In this document: positions 8,591 through 15,144 of the stretch, in pieces
Numbering within the stretch: the first letter of the stretch is position 1
How the letters are laid out: each line of letters opens with the position of its first letter
NCBI GenBank assembly: GCA_965215025.1
Contig: CBDCCV010000002.1
Span: forward strand, 682,001-746,000
Length of the DNA stretch: 64,000 bases
Direction: 5' to 3'
Source of the DNA: CBDCCV01 sp965215025
GTDB taxonomy: Bacteria > Bacteroidota > Rhodothermia > Rhodothermales > Salinibacteraceae
The notes under the pieces: model-generated
Databases searched by the model: none
Seen by the model: only the letters and a program-made list of their open reading frames with translations
What the model was told of the DNA's origin: nothing
Translations under genes and position numbers: made by a program

Positions 8591-8777
8591 GCGGCCACCA
8601 GATGGATATGTTTATCCCGATAGCCGGGGAGGCGCGGGCGAAGGACCAGCAAGACATTATGGCCTTCCCGTGTTTCAGCCTGTCGAAGCGCCACCGGGAG
8701 AAGGAAATCTACTTCGAGAGCAGCACCGGCAGTTGGGTGAAGATCATGCCGGGGCCGCACGGCATGGCGACGATCTG
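8587..8777 (+). pseudogene. repA: Plasmid replication initiator RepA, N-terminal part
   Basis: The frame begins MSGHQMDMFIPIAGE and contains FPCFSLSKRHREKEIYFES and GMATIW, the conserved N-terminal block of RPA-type RepA proteins. It ends at ATCTG (8773-8777), where the TIME-like element begins, and runs only three codons further before a stop. The rest of the protein is at 3222-3930, and joining the two keeps the frame. Start overlaps the resolvase stop, implying a resolvase-repA transcription unit on the original plasmid. Confidence 0.88.
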
Positions 8778-9008
8778 GGGGTTGCAGTAGCTTTTAGACA
8801 ATTTCCGACGCTAACCCGGCCGAACCGTCGCTTCCGTCGCGCTCAGGCCGTTTTCTTCAGCCTTCCCTGCTAGCGCCCTGCCACTACGGAGAACCCGCCT
8901 CGCTTCGCCTCGGATGGCGCCTGCTGAGCGCATGAGCAAATAGGCTGGTCGGCGAAAGCAACGAATCGGTGTTAGCGTCGCTTTTTGTCCGCCTGCTACC
9001 GCAACCCC
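8778..9008. mobile_element. TIME-like (Tn3-derived) miniature element, copy 2 (231 bp)
   Basis: The ends 8778-8815 and 8971-9008 are 38-base inverted repeats: outer GGGGTTGCRGTAGC and inner GACGCTAAC are matched, with divergence between. A 38-base repeat starting GGGG, ending near ACGCTAA, plus a 5-base target duplication (ATCTG), are the features of Tn3-family ends. There is no transposase inside, so the size and structure fit Tn3-derived inverted-repeat miniature elements. Its right half (8955-9008) equals copy 1. Confidence 0.78.
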
Positions 9009-10542
9009 TATTACTACTTCGTTAGCAAAAATTATCTGCTCACGTGGAGGGGCATAGCGCGTCCGGGCGACGTTGCACTGGACGCCTCCTTCGCCTTGGT
9101 TACTGCTCCCCGTGAATGCTACGTCCACCCCCAAAGCTTCACCGGTACCGATTCCTGGACTGGCCGCCTTTTTAGAGCCGCTGATGACGATTTTTCGCCG
9201 TCCGTCTTCACAGGAGAGCTTCGAGCGCTACTGCACAGGGCTTCTCACCGATCTCCCGCGCAAGACCTGTGACGGGATTGCCTCAGCCGTAGCCGGCACC
9301 ACGACCGAGCGGCTCCAGCATTTGCTCACCGACGCGGACTGGAACTCGCTAGCTCTCGACCGCGAGCGAGTCCATCAGATGACAGCTGCCAGTCCCACTG
9401 GTGGCATGCTCGCCATAGACGACACGACGTTCCCGAAGAAGGGCAAACACTCCGTCGGTGTGGCGCACCAGTATTGCGGCGAACTCGGCAAGCGGGCCAA
9501 CTGCCAGGCGTTCGTCACGGCCGAATACGTCGCCGAGGGGCCGACGCCGCCTACGCCTATGCACTGGCCAGTCAGCGGTCGGCTCTTTCTCCCGGACGAC
9601 TGGGCCGACGACGAGAAGCGACGCCTGCGCGCTCACATTCCAGCTGACGTTCAGAAGCAGTCCAAGATCGAGATTGCGCTCGACCTAATCGACCAGGCTA
9701 TCGACTGGAACGTACCGTTCAAACTTGTCACGGCCGACGCAGCTTACGGCCACTTCCACGACTTCTTCGAGGGACTCGAGGAGCGAGAGCTGCGCTACGC
9801 CTGCGCGGTGAAGTGCAACTTCGGCGTGCGCCGCCCTGAGGAAGTCCGCGCTGCAAGGGAGGCACCTCCTCCGCCACGGAGAGGCAAGTTCGGACGCAAG
9901 CCGAAGCGCCATCCGGCTCCGCTTTACCGCGTGGACGAGGTGATTGCAGACTTGCCAGAGGAGACGTGGGAGGCCATCACTTGGCGCGAGGGCAGCAAGG
10001 GACCGATGCGCCGGCAGTTCGCCGCGCTCCGTATGCACTGGGGCAAGGGCAACCAAACGCGCAGCCTCGATGACCATCGCACGAAGACGAGCGCAGAAGG
10101 CTGGCTCATCGCTGAGCGCCTGCCGAGCGAAGGTGGCGAGGCAGAGACGAAGTACTACTTCAGCAACCTGCCGGCTCGGGCGACGCTGAAAGAGCTGGCG
10201 ACGGCCGTTCGGTCCCGGTGGCCTATCGAACAGTTCTACCAAGACGGCAAACAACTCTGCGGCCTCGGGGACTTCCAGGGGCGACGCTGGGACGGCCTGC
10301 ACCGTCACGTAGCGCTGGTGATGCTCTCCTACAGCTTCCTCGCGCTCACGCGCTGGCGGGCGAAAACGCTGGCAGTCCTACCCACCCTGCCGGAAGTGCA
10401 TCGCCAGGTGTTGCTCGCTCTGCTGACCGACCCGGTGCAGCGGTGGGCACAGGTGGAGCAGCCTGTGCTCGCAGGGCCGTTCGCTCACCTTCTTAACCGA
10501 GCGCCGCCTCGGTATAGCCACCCGCTAACGAAGTAGTAATAG
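9008..10542 (+). mobile_element. IS701-family insertion sequence
   Basis: Perfect 19-base terminal inverted repeats lie at 9008-9026 (CTATTACTACTTCGTTAGC) and 10524-10542. The element contains one long transposase gene whose stop codon lies inside the right repeat. No longer target duplication is evident; the outer bases on both sides read TA. It sits exactly against the end of TIME copy 2. Confidence 0.9.
9073..10536 (+). CDS. IS701-family transposase
   Basis: The product is a DDE transposase of the IS701 type. After the N-terminal block LEPLMTIFRRPSSQESFERY it has LAIDDTTFPKKGKHSVGVAH (first catalytic Asp region), LVTADAAYGHFHDF (second Asp) and RSRWPIEQFYQDGKQLCGL (Glu region). At 487 residues it is slightly longer than typical; the ATG at 9184 is an alternative start, but the extra N-terminal stretch ending IPGLAAFLEPL fits the family, so I kept 9073. 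No internal break is seen, so the element may still be active. Confidence 0.9.
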   Translation: MHWTPPSPWLLLPVNATSTPKASPVPIPGLAAFLEPLMTIFRRPSSQESFERYCTGLLTDLPRKTCDGIASAVAGTTTERLQHLLTDADWNSLALDRERVHQMTAASPTGGMLAIDDTTFPKKGKHSVGVAHQYCGELGKRANCQAFVTAEYVAEGPTPPTPMHWPVSGRLFLPDDWADDEKRRLRAHIPADVQKQSKIEIALDLIDQAIDWNVPFKLVTADAAYGHFHDFFEGLEERELRYACAVKCNFGVRRPEEVRAAREAPPPPRRGKFGRKPKRHPAPLYRVDEVIADLPEETWEAITWREGSKGPMRRQFAALRMHWGKGNQTRSLDDHRTKTSAEGWLIAERLPSEGGEAETKYYFSNLPARATLKELATAVRSRWPIEQFYQDGKQLCGLGDFQGRRWDGLHRHVALVMLSYSFLALTRWRAKTLAVLPTLPEVHRQVLLALLTDPVQRWAQVEQPVLAGPFAHLLNRAPPRYSHPLTK

Positions 10543-10582
10543 TCGGTACCCATTAGCAGAGACAATCGTGACGCATAAAACG

Positions 10583-10621
10583 TACCGACACGTGACGCCT
10601 ATGTTTCGTCATGTGTCGGTA
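10583..10621. repeat. Imperfect 15-bp inverted repeat (hairpin)
   Basis: TACCGACACGTGACG at 10583-10597 pairs with CGTCATGTGTCGGTA at 10607-10621 (14 of 15). It lies between the IS701 element and the vapBC-like pair; it could be a terminator stem or an operator. Confidence 0.6.
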
Positions 10622-10730
10622 GCCAACGTCTGGCACAGGAACTCTCTACGAGCATCGAAGTTGACTCCCAAACCTACTCAATGTATATGATGTATAATGA
10701 ATGACACTAATCCCAGAAGAGGATAGGGCA

Positions 10731-11045
10731 ATGGCAACGATGGTTCGCAAGCAGCTCTACATCACCGAGGCACAGAACGCAGCCCTCAAGCGCCGCGCGC
10801 GTAAACTGGGCGTCTCCGAAGCCGAACTGGCGCGGCAGGCGCTCGGGGGCATGCTCCAAGGCGCGCTAAAGGGTGAAGCCCGTGAGGAGCCTCGCGCAGC
10901 GACGGAGGTCAGCCGGCAGCGCGCCCTGGGCGAACTCATCGAGGAAACGCGCCGTCTGGCTCGCGGCCGCCGGCTCTCCGAGGAGTTTCGTGAGGCCTAC
11001 CGCGAGCGAGGCCGCGCCGTCCTCTACGAGGGACGCTTGAGGTAG
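10731..11045 (+). CDS. Antitoxin, ribbon-helix-helix type (VapB-like)
   Basis: I chose the ATG at 10731 because MATMVRKQLYITEAQNAALK is a typical antitoxin start; an upstream ATG at 10701 would add ten residues. A basic strand (VRKQLYI) is followed by two helices containing RKLGVSEAELARQAL, a ribbon-helix-helix pattern. The C-terminal half (EETRRLARGRRLSEEFREAY) would wrap the toxin. It precedes a PIN toxin gene by 54 bases that hold a tandem repeat. The AT-rich stretch TATATGATGTATAAT at about 10684-10698 may contain its promoter. Confidence 0.8.
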   Translation: MATMVRKQLYITEAQNAALKRRARKLGVSEAELARQALGGMLQGALKGEAREEPRAATEVSRQRALGELIEETRRLARGRRLSEEFREAYRERGRAVLYEGRLR

Positions 11046-11049
11046 CTGC

Positions 11050-11102
11050 GATGAGCCTTCCGCCACGGATGAGCCTTCTGCTATGGATGAGCCCCTGTAA
11101 TG
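11050..11102 (+). repeat. 18-bp tandem repeats carrying ATGAGC before the toxin start
   Basis: Units at 11050-11067, 11068-11085 and a partial unit at 11086-11102 each begin GATGAGCC. The toxin start itself reads ATGAGC at 11100. The repeat units place decoy ATG codons in another frame ahead of the toxin. Confidence 0.85.
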
Positions 11103-11549
11103 AGCGAACTGCGCTACCTTCTCGACACAAACATCCTGGCGTACTGCTTCGACGAGGGTGAGCCGGAGAAGCAGCGCCGCGCTCTTCGCATCGTGGAGCA
11201 CCTCGGCATGCGGCGGGTGGCGGCCATTCCGGCGCAGGTCCTGGCGGAGTTCTCCAACGTGGCCCTCTACCGGCTCGACCCGCCTCTCGATGCCGACGAC
11301 GTCTACGCACAGATCGAGCGCTACGAGCGTGTGTTCGCGGTCTTGCCGCTCACGCCTTCGGTTGTCTTGGAGGCCGTGCGCGGCTTTCGGGACCATAGCT
11401 TTTCGTACTTCGATGCGCAGATCTGGGCGGCCGCGAAGCTCGCGCAGATTCCGGTGGTCCTCAGCGAAGACTTTTCCACGGGCGCGACCGTCGAGGGCGT
11501 CTCGTTTGCCAACCCGCTCGCTAAGGAGTTTGATCTAAACGATCTTTGA
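11100..11549 (+). CDS. PIN-domain toxin (VapC-like)
   Basis: The 149-residue protein shows the PIN core: YLLDTNILAYCFDEGEPEK (Asp9), the acidic residue in QVLAEFSNVAL, FSYFDAQIWAAAKL, and VVLSEDFSTGATVEGV near the end. Such proteins are Mg2+-dependent endoribonucleases held in check by the neighbouring antitoxin. It acts in the cytoplasm. The pair lies between two mobile elements in chromosomal or island DNA, not on the plasmid segment. No defect is seen. Confidence 0.88.
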   Translation: MSELRYLLDTNILAYCFDEGEPEKQRRALRIVEHLGMRRVAAIPAQVLAEFSNVALYRLDPPLDADDVYAQIERYERVFAVLPLTPSVVLEAVRGFRDHSFSYFDAQIWAAAKLAQIPVVLSEDFSTGATVEGVSFANPLAKEFDLNDL

Positions 11550-11590
11550 TCTGGACGAGAGGTCTGCTGCGCGCGCTCCGATGAGTCAGC

Positions 11591-11612
11591 TTAGTTAATG
11601 CGCGTTAACTAA
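11591..11612. repeat. Inverted repeat TTAGTTAA-N6-TTAACTAA
   Basis: Perfect 8-base arms at 11591-11598 and 11605-11612. It lies about 30 bases before the decayed tyrosine recombinase, preceded by the toxin gene; it could be an operator or a recombination site. Confidence 0.5.
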
Positions 11613-11640
11613 AGTGTAAAACACAACTACGAAGGAGGCG

Positions 11641-12146
11641 AGTTTTGAGCAGCAACTCACACAGCGGGCCTACGCCAAAGATGTAGGCGACTTCTTTGAA
11701 TTAGGCGGGAGCGCCTTTCTGGCCACCTCTGAGAAGGAGCTGTTCCGGAGGTGGGGCGAGGTAGCCGTGCAGGCGATCACGCTCGAGCACGTGCTCCGTT
11801 ATGTTATAAGGAGTACCTTGCAGCTGAAGATCAGAAAGCGCCGCCAGATCAATGGGCTGATGCCGCGAAGGGCGACTTTGATCTGGTATGTAGGTGGGGG
11901 CAACCGGTCTTTCATGCGGCCACCGGCATGGCGAGAGGGAATCTCTTCAAGATAGGAGCGCCGGCGCTGCCCACTAAGAAAATCTGCCGACCGTGCCCCC
12001 GGTTTTTAGTGCTCTCCCTGGAGGGCGGGGCCTCGATCGAGCAGGTCAAGCGCCACGCGCGTCACCGCTCAGTCAACACGACGATGCAGTACCTCCACCA
12101 GAGGCGGCACCTCGAAGAGAACGCCGGAGACTACATCAAGCTCTAA
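11641..12146 (+). pseudogene. Tyrosine recombinase/integrase, decayed
   Basis: From 11641 one frame reads EQQLTQRAYAKDVGDFFELG and ELFRRWGEVAVQAIT, the SAM-like arm-binding domain of phage-type integrases. The C-terminus, in another frame, ends GGASIEQVKRHARHRSVNTT then MQYLHQRRHLEENAGDYIKL, containing the HxxR box and the Tyr nucleophile (MQYLH). The middle catalytic part is missing or scrambled. A strong GGAGG lies at 11634-11638. It probably belonged to an integrative element. Confidence 0.72.
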
Positions 12147-12207
12147 GCACGCTATGCTCAATTGCCAGGTTATCGACTTGCAGAAGAGCGTCATCGACAG
12201 CGGGCTA

Positions 12208-13330
12208 AGTAGGACAACAGAAGAACGCTAACGATGGCGATGGGTGTGGCTCAGGGCGTAGGTCCTGCAACGATAGACAGCCCGACCGCCATGTCGCACC
12301 GCACGGTTCGTTCGCCAGACCAGGAGGAGCAGGAAGAACTCAAGCGTATGACGCGCGAAGAGATCGGTCGCGTGGCGATGCGCGCGCAGATGGTCCTGCT
12401 CTCGGCCAGAGCCTTCGCTGCACAGGAGATCGCCGAGATCCAAGACACATCCGACGTGACCGTCTACAAGTGGATGGATCGCTTCGACGAGGGCGGCCCT
12501 CTGAGCCTTTGCGACCAGGAGCGCGAGGGCCGACCGCCGAAGCTCGATGAAGAGGCCCAAGACGAGATTGAGCGCGTCATCGAAGAGCCGCCAACCGAAG
12601 AGGGCTACAACGCCACGCGCTGGACGGCGCCGCGCCTGGCGCGCCACCTCGAAGAGGAACTCGGCGTCGAGGTCCATCCCGAGACCGTGCGGCGCGCCTT
12701 GCGCCGACTCCAGTTCAGTTGGAAGCGTCCGCGCCGCGAGCTGCCGCCGGATCCGGATTACGCCGAGCATGCGCGCGCGCTCGTGGAAGCCGTTGCCACG
12801 GCTGGCGCACAGACGAGCATTCTCTTCGAGGACGAGACGGAGCTTAAGCGCTTCCCGCCGCTCAGGCGGATGTGGATGCCCAGAGGCGAGCAGTGGAGCG
12901 TGGACGTGCCGGAGTCCAACGACAAGCTCTGTCTCTAGGGCGCGCTCGATATCGCAACCGCAGAGACGATCACCGAGGCGTACCCGAAGGGCAAGTCCGA
13001 GTACACAAAGGCCTTCTTGGAGCAAGTGCTCGCAGAGGTCGAGGGCACTACCTTGCTGGTGTGGGAGCGCGCGCGGTGGCACACCTCGCAGGCTGTCGAG
13101 AAGATGGTTGCCCGGCACGAGCGCATCGAGACGGTGCTCTTGCCCAAGCGCTCGCCTGAGGACAACCCGGTGGAGGACCTCTGGCGCGAACTTAAGAACA
13201 CCGTCGCGGCCAACCTCGAACGCAGCCTCGGCGCGCTTCGGGAAGCCTGCCGGCAGTTCTTCGACGAGCTTACGCCAGCAGCGGCGCTCAAGATGGCCGG
13301 TCTCCGTTAACGTTCTTTCGTCGTCCTACA
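12208..13330 (+). mobile_element. IS630-family insertion sequence (inactivated)
   Basis: Imperfect terminal inverted repeats of about 24 bases lie at 12209-12232 (GTAGGACAACAGAAGAACGC...) and 13306-13329. A TA dinucleotide flanks each side (12206-12207 and 13331-13332), as expected for IS630-type insertion at TA. It contains one transposase gene with an amber stop. Confidence 0.82.
12234..13310 (+). pseudogene. IS630-family transposase with in-frame amber codon
   Basis: The first 234 residues (an ATG at 12291, MSHRTVRSPDQ, is an equally good start) include the helix-turn-helix part EIAEIQDTSDVTVYKWMDRF and LFEDETELKRFPPLRRMW with the first catalytic acid. A TAG at 12936-12938 interrupts the frame, which then continues unshifted (GALDIATAETITEAYPKGK) to PEDNPVEDLWRELKN, the C-terminal catalytic Glu region. 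The middle motif reads LLVWERARWHTSQ where an Asp is usual (DNARxH-like), so a key acid may also be altered. Unlikely to be active without readthrough. Confidence 0.85.
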
Positions 13331-13346
13331 TAGAACCTCGACAAAA

Positions 13347-14936
13347 CTATTCGAGGGTATCGCGAACCAAACGAAAGACATCCTGAGTAGCGAAACGACT
13401 AAGCAACGGCTTGTCTTTTTCGAAGTCATAGTACGTGCTTTTCTGCAATGCGAGTAGCGCGTTGCGGTAGCTAAGATACGCATTTAAGAAATTTATAGCC
13501 GTCTCTTTTTGTCCTTCGATGCTCGTGATCAAGTCTATGGCAGCAATCTGGCCGTTCCGGTATCGCTGAAGGTTTTGCGTAACGACAGCTTTTGCGACCT
13601 TGAGATTTTCGCGCAAGTCCGTAGCGCGCTCCTGACTTTCTTCCAGGTTCTGGATGACATTTTCGACCCCTAACTGGAGATTTTTTTTCCTCTCTTCAAT
13701 CAACAGGTCCGTCTGCCTGACGGCAAGCGCTCGCGCCTCTACGCGTGCGTCATGACGCCCCCAGTCCCATATTGGGATGTGCGCACTCAGACCGACGCTG
13801 TAACTGTTCGTGGGTTGATCGAAGAGTTCTGGGAGGTGGGGGTTCTGCATTTCACGCCCATAGGTGGCCACCAGGTCTAAGTGGAAGGAGCTATTACCTC
13901 TCTCGTTTTCAAGGCTAATCTCCTGCTTCCTCTTTCGAACGTCGAGTGTCTGAAGCATGGGCCGTAAAGTGCTGGCGTGCTTGGCCGCCTGCTCCTCGTC
14001 AATCTGAATGGGGGGAATCGTAGCAGCAAGGTTCAGGCGCAGAGAGTCTTCGTCTCTGAGGCGAAGGTGTTGCTTCACCTGCGAGGCCCACAGCCGGTAA
14101 CTACTTTTCGCTTGGCTGAGTTGCTGGCGCGCGTTTCCTAGTTCCACCTGCAGTTGGCTGATTTCGATGGAACGCGAGGTGTCTTTATCGGCAACGCTCT
14201 GCGAAGCGGCCTTAGCCCTTTTTAAACTGTTCACGAGGTTCGAATAGACGCGACGCTCGTACGCTAGTTCGAAGAGCCGGTAATACTTATTCGCTGCGTC
14301 GGTAATGATGTCGACGAGTTCTCTTTCAACGTCTAACCCTTCTTGCTTTAAATCCAGCTCTGCTCGTCGAATATTGTTGTCGAGCGTATTGGGTTGGAAA
14401 AGGGGTTGCTCGAGTTTGATAAAGTAGCGGTTGTAATACCGAACAGTCGATTCCTCTCCCCCGCCTTGCACGTAGCGGTAAACCTGGCTGTTTAGCGACA
14501 GGTAACCGTTAGTCGGCCGCCCAAACAGAACGATCGGTTGTCGAACTGCAACATTGGCACGCCACATTCGCGACCTGGTGGGTACGATGTCGTACTGCCC
14601 CAGGTTGGAGTTCCAGACGCGGTTCGAACCTACCTGGAAGTCAGGAGCTTTTACGTTTGCGTAGGCACGCGACCTGAGACCCGCGCGCCGCGCTTCGAGC
14701 CACTTCCGCGACTTCTTGACGTCCAACCTGAGTTGCTGGACGCGGTAGCTTTCCTTTAACGACAGTTCGACAGCAGAGTCAAGCGTCAAATCAACGATCT
14801 GCCCTGACTGCCCATGAGCCGTCAGCGCCGTGCAGAGCAGCGTCGCCAGGATAGTGAGCAAGCAAAGAGCGGACGCGGATAAGTCCGGCTTTTCCCCTCT
14901 CAAGGCGGTAAAAAACCCAAGCATAGGCTGCGACAT
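13347..14936 (-). CDS. TolC-family outer-membrane channel protein
   Basis: I chose the ATG at 14936 (MSQPMLGFFTALRGEK) because a signal peptide follows (LLTILATLLCTALTAHG); the frame is open to 15017. The mature part begins with LTLDSAVELSLKESYRVQQL, the usual first repeat of TolC-type proteins, and shows long heptad-like helices (RKKNLQLGVENVIQNLEESQ) and a second repeat ending NAYLSYRNALLALQKSTYYDF. Such proteins form trimeric tunnels for efflux or type I secretion. No partner inner-membrane pump is in the window. Its end lies 17 bases from the IS630 border. Confidence 0.85.
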   Translation of the reverse strand: MSQPMLGFFTALRGEKPDLSASALCLLTILATLLCTALTAHGQSGQIVDLTLDSAVELSLKESYRVQQLRLDVKKSRKWLEARRAGLRSRAYANVKAPDFQVGSNRVWNSNLGQYDIVPTRSRMWRANVAVRQPIVLFGRPTNGYLSLNSQVYRYVQGGGEESTVRYYNRYFIKLEQPLFQPNTLDNNIRRAELDLKQEGLDVERELVDIITDAANKYYRLFELAYERRVYSNLVNSLKRAKAASQSVADKDTSRSIEISQLQVELGNARQQLSQAKSSYRLWASQVKQHLRLRDEDSLRLNLAATIPPIQIDEEQAAKHASTLRPMLQTLDVRKRKQEISLENERGNSSFHLDLVATYGREMQNPHLPELFDQPTNSYSVGLSAHIPIWDWGRHDARVEARALAVRQTDLLIEERKKNLQLGVENVIQNLEESQERATDLRENLKVAKAVVTQNLQRYRNGQIAAIDLITSIEGQKETAINFLNAYLSYRNALLALQKSTYYDFEKDKPLLSRFATQDVFRLVRDTLE

Positions 14937-15144
14937 TGCGGCTCGGCGGCGGGAAGACTTGACCACGCGATCAATCGTGCAATTTCGTTCAGTGCAAATA
15001 CCTCTCCATCCTGACAAAGTTCGGCTGTCAGCAATGTTTTATAGGCCGATCGTCATCTACGCAACTACCCGAGTTGCACCTGCAAAAAGGCTCACTGCTC
15101 CGGCGACAGGTCCCTCTTATCCGCTGCTGGATCAGCGCGCATGT

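Larger units (their letters stand above)
3217..8777. mobile_element. Integrated plasmid (~5.56 kb) opened inside its own repA gene
   Basis: The left end holds the C-terminal part of a RepA initiator and the right end holds the N-terminal part. The 5-base sequence ATCTG occurs at 3217-3221 and again at 8773-8777, each touching a GGGG/CCCC end of a TIME-like element. Joining 8587-8777 to 3222-3930 restores one uninterrupted 900-base frame (299 codons plus stop). This is what a circular plasmid carrying a Tn3-type mini-element in repA with a 5-base target duplication would leave after fusing with the chromosome. Cargo: iteron origin, PIN toxin/antitoxin with a third gene, two coupled hypothetical genes, a truncated gene and a broken serine resolvase. 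Confidence 0.85.

Noticed and set aside
3163..9008. 54-bp direct repeats taken as attachment sites of a tyrosine-recombinase element
   Set aside because: The repeats are the right ends of Tn3-type inverted-repeat elements, and ATCTG duplications plus the split repA explain the arrangement better.
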